Below, one piece after another: positions 37,740-47,220 of a stretch of DNA of 64,000 nt. Source of the stretch: Callorhinus ursinus (Eukaryota > Chordata > Mammalia > Carnivora > Otariidae); contig NW_020312788.1 of NCBI RefSeq assembly GCF_003265705.1, forward strand, positions 8,323,945 to 8,387,944, written 5' to 3'. The notes under the pieces are model-generated. The model saw nothing but the letters and a program-made list of their open reading frames with translations, ran no database searches and had not been told where the DNA came from. Positions within the stretch are counted from its first letter, which is position 1. Each line of letters starts with the position of its first letter. The position numbers and the translations under genes were made by a program.

Positions 37740-38180
37740 TAAATATAGTGCATAAGGCATGCATACAATCATCCAATAAGTCTCCCAATGACCTGCTTGC
37801 CTGGCTCTTCTCATTATGCAGGTCTCTCTCAACTCTAACGTCAGCTCCTCAGCACGATCTTCTTTGGCCTTTCCTTATAAAGTCACCCCCCCCAACACCC
37901 TTTATCATACCACTCTGTTTTATTAACATTATCACACTTTTCACTCTGAAATGAGCTTATTGTTTGTTTCTTTAAAATAATATCTATCTCTCCCCAAAAG
38001 ACAGTGACATTTAAGATTGCAATAACTCCTCATTAGAAAAGGCATTTTGTCTAGTAAGTAAATGTCTCTTTCTGTTACAAAAGTGATCATGTCTGCCTGC
38101 TCAACACTATAATCCCAGTGTGTGGCACTTGCTGGGCACACAACACACAGGGATGTTTATTGGTGAATAATTGATTTACT
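37740..38180 (+). repeat. L2 LINE 3' fragment, sense
   Basis: 'cagcacgatcttctttggcctttccttataaagtcac', 'accctttatcataccactctgttttattaacattatcaca', 'tctctccccaaaagacagtgacat' and 'cagtgtgtggcacttgctgggcacaca' follow the L2 end in order. It ends about 200 bp before the pore exon. Confidence 0.65.
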
Positions 38181-38417
38181 GAGTATTTATTATCTTCAAG
38201 ACACTTGGTTAGAACATAAAACTAGACAGATGGAGTCTCTGTCCCATGAGTCTTGCATGTCAAGATAGTGAATTAATGTACCACAGACTTTCAAAGTATT
38301 TTTCAAAGCAGATGTGAAATTAAAAAAAAAACTAACCTTAATACTTAATTCAAATATGCATTTATCCTCAATGCTACTATATTGTTTTAACCTGTTTCTA
38401 CCTACTTTGCTTCACAG

Positions 38418-38474
38418 GAACATACACTGAATTGTTTGCCAACTGTTTCTGACCATACACATTTATTTCCACAG
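38418..38474 (+). promoter_or_regulatory. KCNH7: Possible alternative in-frame 5' extension of the S4-pore exon
   Basis: A second AG acceptor, preceded by a good pyrimidine tract (cctgtttctacctactttgc then ttcacag), lies at 38416-38417, 57 bases before the canonical one. The 57 bases are open in the exon's frame and would add 19 residues ([19 protein letters not shown]) between GSGSDE and TTTLIG, in the extracellular S3-S4 linker. A branch-point-like ttaac lies upstream at about 38388. Use of this site is not shown by the sequence; the shorter exon gives the expected protein. Confidence 0.3.
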
Positions 38475-38874
38475 ACAACAACATTAATTGGTCTTTTGAA
38501 GACAGCTCGACTCCTTCGTCTTGTGCGAGTGGCCCGAAAACTTGATCGATATTCAGAATATGGCGCTGCTGTCCTAATGCTTTTAATGTGCATATTTGCC
38601 CTGATAGCTCACTGGCTGGCTTGCATTTGGTATGCAATTGGGAATGTGGAAAGGCCCTACCTGACAGACAAAATTGGATGGTTGGATTCCTTAGGACAAC
38701 AAATTGGGAAACGATACAATGACAGTGACTCAAGTTCTGGACCATCCATTAAAGACAAATACGTCACAGCACTTTATTTTACCTTCAGCAGTTTAACCAG
38801 TGTAGGATTCGGAAATGTGTCTCCTAACACCAATTCGGAGAAAATATTTTCAATCTGTGTCATGTTGATTGGCT
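38475..38874 (+). CDS. KCNH7: KCNH7 exon (HERG exon 7 equivalent): S4, S5, pore, start of S6
   Basis: Acceptor tttatttccacag, phase 0 start ([20 protein letters not shown]), donor ggct|gtaagt leaving phase 1; 133 codons plus one base. In exon residue numbers: S4 gating charges K9, R12, R15, R18, R21, K22 (equivalent to HERG K525, R528, R531, R534, R537, K538); S4-S5 linker [10 protein letters not shown]5 about 33-53; extracellular turret 57-93 with an N-glycosylation sequon NDS at 82-84; pore helix YFTFSSLTS; selectivity filter SVGFGN at 109-114; the serines that govern fast inactivation in HERG (S620, S631) are conserved as 105 and 116; S6 begins [13 protein letters not shown]. It is 12 bp longer than the HERG exon: three extra residues (TTT) in the S3-S4 linker and one in the turret, which I recall as typical of ERG3. 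The minus-strand open frames over it are shadows. Confidence 0.97.
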
Positions 38875-39221
38875 GTAAGTAGATTTCTCTTTTGTTATCT
38901 ATTAGGATAAAATATAAAATTGGTATCTGTAGACAATTCAGAATAAGGCAAAGAAAAAATTATAGAAAACTGTAGATGTAATGGAATTACATATATGGGT
39001 ATTATATATTCTATGAAACCTGATTCTCTCTATGAAGGGGAGATACCAAAAGGACTTTCAGCACCTCAGAAAACCACAAACATAAAACTGAGTGACATGG
39101 ATCTTGTGATTCCAGAATTGAGACTTGTAGTTCATTTCTGCTACTGTAAAAACATTGGTAGTGGTTATTTTTTATTTTAAGCTGAGGCCAGATTAGAATG
39201 GGAAAGATTAGTTTACATTAC

Positions 39222-39342
39222 TAGATAGATAGATATATTTCTAAAAAGAAAAAATATATTTGTATATAAAATATATAGAATAGAAATATATATCTTATAT
39301 ATCTGTATTTATAGATAGATATATACACAGATAAATATATAT
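39222..39342. repeat. TA/GATA-rich low-complexity tract
   Basis: Runs of tagatagatagatata and tatata-type units; simple sequence likely to vary in length. Confidence 0.85.
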
Positions 39343-39651
39343 ATGCATTTTTCACCACTTATTGACTAAAAATTCTTTTCCCTATGATATTATGCCAAAA
39401 CTTAAGTGATTGCTCTTTACCTTGTAATGGGGTGATGAGATTAACATCATTAAGAGGCATGTTTTGGAATAAGAAACAAAAAAATTCTGCATTAAACTAA
39501 AGATGTTTTAATATTTTTAAAAATCATACTGCAGAGTCACTAAAGATAACTGCTGTGCTACCAAGCAGCAATTGACAAATCCATAATGGATTTTTAAAGT
39601 TCAAAAAAGGGCATCATCCCTAGATGGTGTAGAGATCTAAAAATAGATCCA

Positions 39652-39922
39652 GAGTTGATTTTAAACAGCATATTGACTAATGAAACGTACTTAGATAAGT
39701 TTTATTTATGAAACTTAAATCAATTCACCCAGTTTATTGTTCATTATGTTTAAAATTTATTTTTCATATATAAGTTTTAGTACTATTATTTTAGTAAGAT
39801 TTGTATAGGCAAATAGCATTATATTGAAATAACTTTAAGATATTGTACAGATTCAGGCTAAGTCTGGGCTATAAACACTGAAGTAACCTTGCACCCAGAA
39901 GGAAATGGAAAAGGGACCTACT
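39652..39922. repeat. Direct duplication, copy 1 (271 bp)
   Basis: Nearly identical to 40440-40711. Copy 1 starts gagttgattttaaacagc and ends gaaaagggacctact. By eye the two differ at about ten positions including one single-base indel, roughly 96% identity. No repeat family is recognised inside. Confidence 0.95.
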
Positions 39923-40439
39923 AGGAAACAGAAAAATTCATTCCAGAGAGATTGAATCTCTCAGAACAAACACAGTCCCAACCCCTCTGTGATTATAACT
40001 GCTAGTAAATACCTTATAGTGATTATCAATTTTAGTGAAATAAGTAGCAAACCAAGAAAATTTTTAAAAGTTTGTTCCTAATTAAACACCTGCATCTTGA
40101 AACTTAGAAATTGCTAGAAAGAATTTTCTAACCTGCTAACCACTTGGGAATTCCCATCACTTGTGAGGATTATGTTAAATACATAGTACTGTTTATCATA
40201 TGAATTATTTTAAATTAAGGAAAACTCAGTTCTTTATTTGGTCTATACCCAATCTCTAATCCCTAAATCAGGATAATTGGCAGTCTTTTCTCCTTCCTTC
40301 TTTCTTCCTTCTTATTTTCCTTCTTTCCTTCCCTCTTAAATATAGCACAAGGCTATTTCTATTGATTCTTTAAGAAGGATACTTGTTTTCTGCAGGTATT
40401 TTTCATCTTTTAGAAAAAGAGAAAACATTCTAGTTAACT

Positions 40440-40711
40440 GAGTTTATTTTAAACAGCATATTGACTAATGAAATGTACTAAGATAAGTTTTATTTATGAA
40501 ACTTAAATCAATTCACCCAGTTTATTGTTCATTATATTTAAAATTTATTTTTCATATATAAGTTTTAGTATTATTATTTTAGTAAGATTTGTATAGGCAA
40601 ATAGCATTATATTGAAATAACTTTTAAGATATTGTACAGATTCAGGCTAAATCTGGGCTATAAACAGTGAAGTAGACTTGCACCCAGAAGGAAATGGAAA
40701 AGGGACCTACT
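40440..40711. repeat. Direct duplication, copy 2 (272 bp)
   Basis: Second copy, same orientation, about 788 bp downstream of copy 1, starting gagtttattttaaacagc and ending gaaaagggacctact. It is followed by different sequence on both sides from copy 1, so the duplicated unit has sharp ends; no target-site duplication or poly-A tail is obvious. Confidence 0.95.
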
Positions 40712-40865
40712 TTGTAGAAAACTAAGTAGAGTAAGATAGAACCACATTCCACATAATAAACTTTATTGAATAATGGACTTGGTTCTAGAAACCTTAATCA
40801 AAAGGGAATTATGTAGAGCTCAGTGTCACACAGGAAAAAATTTATAAGTATTCCTGGAGAGTTCT

Positions 40866-41073
40866 TTTGTTGTTGTTGTTGTTGAAGATTTTATTTATTT
40901 ATGTTGACAGAGAGAGACACAGCAAGAGAGGAAACACAAGCAGGGGGAGTGGGAGAGGGAGAAGCAGACTTCCCGCCAAGCAGGGAGCCCGATGCGGGGC
41001 CCGATGCCAGGACCCTGGGACCATGACCTGAGCTGAAGGCAGATGTTTAACGACTGAGCGACCCAGGCACCCC
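40866..41073 (-). mobile_element. Carnivore SINE, antisense, with TTG tail expansion
   Basis: A (TTG)n run, gaagattttatttatttatg, GA-rich body, gagcgacccaggcacccc end. Target-site duplication ttcctggagagttct (40851-40865) versus ttcctagagagttct (41074-41088), one mismatch. Only about 150 bp after duplication copy 2. Confidence 0.97.
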
Positions 41074-41253
41074 TTCCTAGAGAGTTCTATCATCACCTGT
41101 TATGCTACAAATAAAGAAAAAAGGTTAAATTAAGACTCAAAACTTAATAATAAGAATGCCCCAAAATCTGCTTAGCCATTTCATGTATATCCATGCATCT
41201 ACACATGATATTTCCATTCAGATCCAACTGTGTTAGAAAATGATTTGGTTGTC

Positions 41254-41446
41254 GGGGCGCCTGGGTGGCTCAGTCGTTAAGCGTATGCCTTCGGCTCAGG
41301 TCAGGATCCCAGGGTCCTGGGATCGAGCCCCGCATTGCATCGGGCTCCCTGCTCAGCGGGAAGCCTGCTTCTCCCTCTCCCACTCCCCCTGCTTGTGTTC
41401 CCTCTCTCTCTGTCAAATAAATAAAATCTTTAAAAAAAAAAAAAAG
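41254..41446 (+). mobile_element. Carnivore SINE, sense, young-looking
   Basis: Near-consensus head ggggcgcctgggtggctcag, ccttcggctcaggtcaggat, gggatcgagccccgcattgc, tail aaataaataaaatctttaaa and poly-A. Perfect 13-bp target-site duplication tgatttggttgtc at 41241-41253 and 41447-41459. Retained CpGs suggest a recent insertion. The 69-codon frame over it is SINE translation. Confidence 0.98.
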
Positions 41447-42945
41447 TGATTTGGTTGTCTTTGTTTAGTTATATTTCTACACTAAATGTATACTACTTAG
41501 ATCTGTGAATGGCCCGATTTAAGCCTAAAATAAAACACAATATCTAAAAATATAATGTAAAATATTGTATATGTACTAATACTAGTTATAGTTTATATAG
41601 TCTAGTTATCAGGTTAAACTCTCTTATCATCCCTAAGCTTCTTTAAAACCAATCTTCATTCTAAAAGAAATATTTGAAACCAAGTTGTAAAAAACAAAGC
41701 TATCTATCATCTCTCTTACAATACAATTCGAAGAAACTAAAAATTAAACGTTAAAAGATACCATCTAACTAAATGCAAACAACTCAAATGTCTGTAGATA
41801 CATTTTAAAAGCTGCTGTTTGCAAAGACAGTTACCAGTTGTACTGCTGAATGTGTAAAGAGAACAGTGACCAGAGAATTCATTTTAAAAGTGTACACAGT
41901 TCAAGACAAAAAATAAAGGAAAATTTAAGCAGCCATTAAATAAGTGTGAATATATGCTCATATATTCATATTTATGTGTTACACAAGTTTATATTTTTGT
42001 TCAAATATTCTAATATATACATTTAATTTTAAAAATACATTAACCAGTAAATGAAGGTAAATGTATTCCATCTCTTACCCTCTTGACAAACATCTTGGGA
42101 GAATTTCTTGTTTTATAACATGTAAAAAAAGTTACTGAATTTCTCTTTTAGCCATAATGGAATAACTGAAAATTGACCATATTCCCACAAAATTTTTGAA
42201 AATAAGAGAAAACTGAACAGAATACAGAAGGCACTTGTTTTCAGACATTGGAAAACAGATTGTAGGGAATTTTGATCCCTGAAGAAGGAAAACAAACAAG
42301 ATGTGCCCCATGATATCTTCAGCCTTCTGCCTGGAGTCACTTTCTGGACCACACAGGAAGGAGAAGCAACATAAGCAGACACCAGTGGTCCCACTGAGTT
42401 AAGAAAACAAGATCAGAGGTCATGGTGGCTAAAGTGCTAAAATTTGCAAGACAGACAACCAGAGAAGAGGCAGCTATGGCAGAGAAAAGCTCCAGAAATA
42501 TGCAGAGGTATCTCCTTGGATCGACTGATTAATACTAAGTCACAAATGCATAAGGGAAAACTCAAGGCCTGTCAAATAAATACCAGAAATACCATAAATT
42601 GAACAATTTCCAGAGCTCACACATGTATTAAAAATATTCAAGTCCCTGTCAGTAGAGTGAAAAGTCCTCATTGAATATCAAAGGTACTCATAAAAATTTC
42701 AGAAAAATGATGCCATAGTACTAGGGCTAGTCTATCCCTAACAAAGCTTAAAAAGTAAGCCTCAAAAAGAACAGGCTGATCCACAAGTATTTTAACTGTG
42801 TGCAAGAACAATATCGAAGATTTATATCCAGCAGTGAACATGTTAAATTTACAATGTCCATCATCCATTAAAACATTAAGAGATATGTTAAGAAACAAGA
42901 AAATGTAACGAATAATGAAGAGAAAAAAATTTTAACACAGAATCA

Positions 42946-43533
42946 ATAAAGAAGATGTAACATATACATACAATGGAATATTATTCAACCATAAAAAGAA
43001 AAAAAGAATGAAATCTTGCCATTTTTGACAACATGGATGGACCTTGAGGGCATTATGTGCTAAGTGAAGTAAGTCAGACAGAAAAAAACAAATGCCCTAT
43101 AATCTCACTTATATGTAAAATCTAAACAAAACAAAACACAAACAAATAAAAATAACCAAGCTCATAGATCCAGAAAACAAACGGGTGGTTACCAGAGGCT
43201 GGGGGTGAGGGGTAAGTAAAATGGGTGAAGCGAATCAAAGGTACAAATTTCCAGTTATTAAATAAATAAATAAGGATGTAATGTACAGTATGGTGATTAT
43301 AGTTAATAATACTGTATTGTATATTTGAAAGTTGCTAAAAGTAAATCTTTTTTTTAAATCTTAAAAGTCCTCATCACAAGAAAAAAGTTCTGTGACTATG
43401 TATAGTGATGGATATTAACTAGACTTATTGTGATGATCATTTCTGACTGTATACAAATATCAAATCACTATGTTGTACTTGTGAAACTAATATAACGTTG
43501 TACGTCAATTATATCTTGATAAAGCAAACAAAA
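42946..43533 (+). mobile_element. Younger L1 3' UTR fragment inside the old L1, sense
   Basis: Carries 'catatacatacaatggaatattattcaaccataaaaag', 'gacaacatggatggaccttgagggcattatgtgctaagtgaagtaagtcagac', 'ggtggttaccagaggctggggg', 'atgtacagtatggtgattatagttaataatactgtattg' and the terminal 'ttgtacttgtgaaactaatataa..tcaattatatcttgata', i.e. an L1MA/L1MB-like 3' end. The flanking old L1 continues on both sides. Ends placed to within about 10 bp. Confidence 0.75.
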
Positions 43534-43727
43534 GCCCAGAACCAGAATTGACAGAAATGATGAAACTAGCAGACAATACCAAGCACTTTAACAAATGTGT
43601 ATGTGGACTCCCAGAAAATTGGGAAGAGAACCAGAAAAAAAATTTTTTTTAATGGCTGAAATTTTTCCAAAATTGATAAAAGCTATAAACCACAGATCCA
43701 AGAAGTTTAGTGAATCCTAAACAGGTT

Positions 43728-43729
<2 letters not shown>

Positions 43730-43779
<50 letters not shown>
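43730..43779. repeat. (CA)n microsatellite, about 25 units
   Basis: Uninterrupted CA run inside the old L1, the longest pure dinucleotide repeat in the interior of the window; likely polymorphic. Confidence 0.97.
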
Positions 43780-43783
<4 letters not shown>

Positions 43784-45099
43784 GCACATCATACTCAAAT
43801 TACTGAAAACTAATGATAAAAAGTCTTAAAGTAACCAGAGAGGGGGGAAATAGGACACATCATGTACAGAGGAAAAATATCTGGTTGAGAACATATTTCT
43901 TATTAGAAACAATGCAAACCAGAAGACAATGTAATAAAATCTTTAAAGTGCTGAAATAAAAACAAAATCTGTCAACACAGAAATATTTGTTCAATTAATC
44001 TATTCTTCAAAAGTGACAGACAAACAAAACCTGACATAATTCATCATAAGCAGAGTATAAGAAATAATAAAGTTTTTCAGGTGAAAAAAAATGTTATTAA
44101 GATGAAAATTTGGATCCAGAAAAACAAATGAAGAACACTAAAAAAGGTAAATATGTAGATACGTTTAAAAGATTTTTTCTCATTTTTAAATATCTTCAAA
44201 AAATAGTTTTTAAAGCAAAAATCAGGAGAACGAATTTTAGGTTTTATAACATATGTAGAATTAAAAATGTGACATTAATAGTATAAAAATGGGAAGGGGG
44301 AATGGAAGTATATTGTTACAAGATTCCTACATTATCCATGAAGAAATATTATATTATTTAATATACAGAGTGATACGTTAAAAATGCATACTGTAACTCT
44401 TACACCACAGCTAATAAGCCAATAGGGAAGATGAAATTAAATAATCAGATTAATAAAACCAAAAGGTAGGAAATAAGCGAAATGGGAACCCAGAGAAAAC
44501 AAATAGCAAAATGGTAGATTTAAACACAGCCACATTTATAATTCCATTAAATGTAAGTGAACTAAACTCTCATTGAACTGCAGAAATTGTCAGACTGTTT
44601 TGAAAAAGGTTTCAACCATACTTTGTCTAAAGAAAACACTTAAAATATAAAGAGACAGGTAAAAAAATGGAAAATGATGTACATACAATCACTAATTGTG
44701 AGAAAATGTAAGGAGCATTATTGATTTCAAAGAAGACTTGAAGGCAAGGACTATTACCAGAGACAAAGTAGACACCACAGTCTTAAGTGTAGACACCCAA
44801 TTACAGAGCAATTACATTAACCAAAGACTGACCAAACCTAAATGAGAAATAGACAAATTCACAAGACAAATCTACAGTTACAGTTAGCAATTAACGCTCC
44901 TCCCTCTGTTTCATAGAATAAGCAGACAGAAAATCAGTAGAGATAAAAAGACTTGAATGATATTATCAATTAACTTGACATACTGGCAATTATAGAATAC
45001 CAGCGGGATACACATTCCTTTTTAGCGTATGTGGGATATTCACCAAAGATAGACCATATGCTGGACTACAGATCAAATCTTCAAGACAGGTAATATTCT

Positions 45100-45283
45100 T
45101 TTTTTTTTTAAGATTTTATTTATTGATTTGACAGAGACAGAGAGAGCACAAGCAGAAGGAGAGGGAGAAGCAGGCTCTCCACTGAGCAGAGAGCCTGATG
45201 CAGGGCTTGATCCCAGGACCCTGGGATCATGACCTGAGCTGAAGGCAGACACTTATCCAACTGAGCCACCCAGGCGCCCCAAC
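45100..45283 (-). mobile_element. Carnivore SINE, antisense, inside the old L1
   Basis: Poly-T then aagattttatttattgattt; end ctgagccacccaggcgcccc. Target-site duplication acaggtaatattct (45086-45099) versus acaggtcatattct (45284-45297), one mismatch. It splits the L1 ORF2 remnant. Confidence 0.97.
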
Positions 45284-45384
45284 ACAGGTCATATTCTGAA
45301 CCAAAAAGAAATCTCAACAAACTTAAAATTATTGAATCATACAGAGTATATCTCCGACCATGAGAGAAACCAGAAATTGGCAAG

Positions 45385-45437
45385 AGAGAAAGAAAAGAAA
45401 GAAAAGAAATGAAAAGAAAAGGAAAGAAAAGAAAAAG
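45385..45437. repeat. (GAAAA)n-like microsatellite
   Basis: Repeated gaaagaaaagaaaa units within the old L1. Simple sequence. Confidence 0.95.
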
Positions 45438-47026
45438 TGCTAGACATAGATATTTGGAAAGAAAGTAGGTAACACACCTCCAAATAACCTATGGTTCAAA
45501 GAAAAAATCACATGGAAAATTAGAAAATATTTTAACTGAATGAAAATGAAAATAAATGTATCAAAATGTGTGAGACAGCTAAAACCGTGCTCAGAGAGAA
45601 ATGTGTAGCTTTAAGTGTTTTTATTTAAAAAGAAAGGTCTAAAATCAAAGATCTAAGCTTCTATTTTAAGACAAGCAAACTAAACATATAAATAGAAGAA
45701 ATGGAGATAAGAACAAAAGTCAATAAAATATAAATCATACAAACATTAGAGAAAATTAATGGGAGTATATTCTGGCTCTTTAAAAGAGCCAGTCTTCCAA
45801 TTAGACTAATGAGACAAAAGACATGTTACCAATATCTTACATGAAAGGAAAGATATTACTACCCATTATAAAGATATTAAAAGAATAGTAAAATAACATT
45901 ACAAATTATTATAATAAGTATGACAATTTAGATGTGATAGAAAAGTTCTTTGATACAAATTACCAAAAGTGAAACCAAAAAAAAAATCCTGAGCCATACA
46001 ATAAAAATTAATAAATTGGATTTCATCAAAATTAGTAACTTTAACTTTTCAAAGGACACTGTTAAGAAAAGGAACAAGCAAGTGACAGACTAGAAGAAAA
46101 TATTCTCAATACTTAGATCTAAAAAAAAAAAAAAGACTTGTATCCAGAATATATAATTTCTTACAATTCTATAATAAAAGACAACTCAATTTAAAAAATG
46201 AGCAAAAGATTTAAGTAGACATTTCAAGATATATGAATGGCCAATAAGTACAGGAAAAGATGCCATTAGTCATCAGGAAATGCAAATGAAAACTCAAGTT
46301 AGGTATTACATGCCCACTACAAGGTTAAAATCAAAGACTGGTAATACCAGCTGTTGAGTCCGGAACAATTGATATTATAATTGCTGGAGGGAGTATAAAT
46401 TGACACAAGCTTGAGAAACAGTCTGGCAGTTTCTTATAAAGTCATACATACCACACATTTCCACTCCTAGGTGTTTAAAGGGAAATGGAAATATGTGCCC
46501 ACACAAAGACTTGTACACAGATGTTCATGGCAGTTTTATTCATGATAGCCAAAACCTAGAAAGCGTGGGATTTCTGTCAACAGAAGAGATAAGCTGGTAG
46601 AGCCATGCAATGCAAACCAGAGTGAAAAAAAAAGAACAAATTATTGATACACACAACAGAATTAGTTTCAAAGACATGTTGAATAAAAGAATCAGACACA
46701 AATGAATATATACATTATGATTCCATTTATATGAAAACCTAGGCAATGCAAATTATTCTGTCATGACATACATTGGAGCTCAGTGGTTGTCTAGGTTCTA
46801 AAGTGAGTGTGTAGGCAGCCAACAAACACAAGGGAATCTTTTGGGGTGATGGAAATGTTCCATATCTTGACTGTGTTTGTAGCAGTGTATACGTTTATCA
46901 AAATTAATTGATCTGTACAATTAAGACAGATTTATTTTATTACTTGTAATTACATGCTTAAAACATCTAATTTTTTAAGTTAAGACTTTTTAAAAGTTTG
47001 TGTAATAGGTAGAAAACAAGTGTATT

Positions 47027-47220
47027 GGGGCGCCTGGGTGGCTCAGTTGGTTAAGTGACTGCCTTTGTCTCAGGTCATGATCCTGGAGTCCCAGGATCGA
47101 GTCCCGCATCGGGCTCCCTGCTCAGCAGTGAGTCTGCTTCTCCCTCTGACCCTCCCCTCTCTCATGCTCTCTCTATCTCATTCTCTCTCTCAAATAAATA
47201 AATAAAATCTTTAAAAAAAA
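47027..47220 (+). mobile_element. Carnivore SINE, sense, young-looking
   Basis: Head ggggcgcctgggtggctcag, catcgggctccctgctcagc, tail aaataaataaataaaatctt and poly-A. Perfect 16-bp target-site duplication agaaaacaagtgtatt at 47011-47026 and 47221-47236. Confidence 0.98.

Larger units (their letters stand above)
23672..38474 (+). other. KCNH7: KCNH7 intron between the S1-S3 and S4-pore exons (14,803 bp)
   Basis: Complete intron, gtaagt donor and ccacag acceptor. It holds SINEs (two sense, two antisense), L2 and MIR fragments, three carnivore-type L1 tails, the assembly gap at 26615-26714 and a GAAA microsatellite. No other exon was recognised. Stretches with nothing identifiable: about 23700-24650, 24900-25750, 27950-29050, 30150-30690, 30930-31550, 31930-33480, 33680-35930, 36830-37160. 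Confidence 0.95.
42100..46930 (+). mobile_element. Old L1 (L1M-like), sense, degraded and nested
   Basis: Pieces appear in L1 order: 5' region (42500-42940, 'aagggaaaactcaaggcctgtc', 'ataccataaattgaacaatttccagagctcacacatg'); ORF1-proximal text (43535-44000, 'agaattgacagaaatgatgaaactagcagaca', 'gtgctgaaataaaaac'); ORF2 endonuclease part (44640-45090, 'attaccagagacaaagtagac', 'agcagacagaaaatcag', 'atagaccatatgctgga'); further ORF2 (45300-45900, 'caaataacctatggttcaaagaaaaaatc'); then after an internal deletion the 3' part (46015-46930, 'ttggatttcatcaaaattagtaac', 'aggtattacatgcccactac'). Interrupted by a younger L1 fragment, a CA repeat and a SINE. All frames are broken. Confidence 0.75.

Noticed and set aside
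38398..38745. 115-codon minus-strand open frame
   Set aside because: Shadow of the KCNH7 S4-pore exon.
38995..39180. 61-codon frame just after the S4-pore exon
   Set aside because: No homology to channels, no flanking splice sites of quality, not conserved motif content.
41254..41446. tRNA-like promoter boxes in SINEs
   Set aside because: The tRNA-Lys-derived heads are SINE components, not functional tRNA genes; no cloverleaf with an intact acceptor stem was seen.
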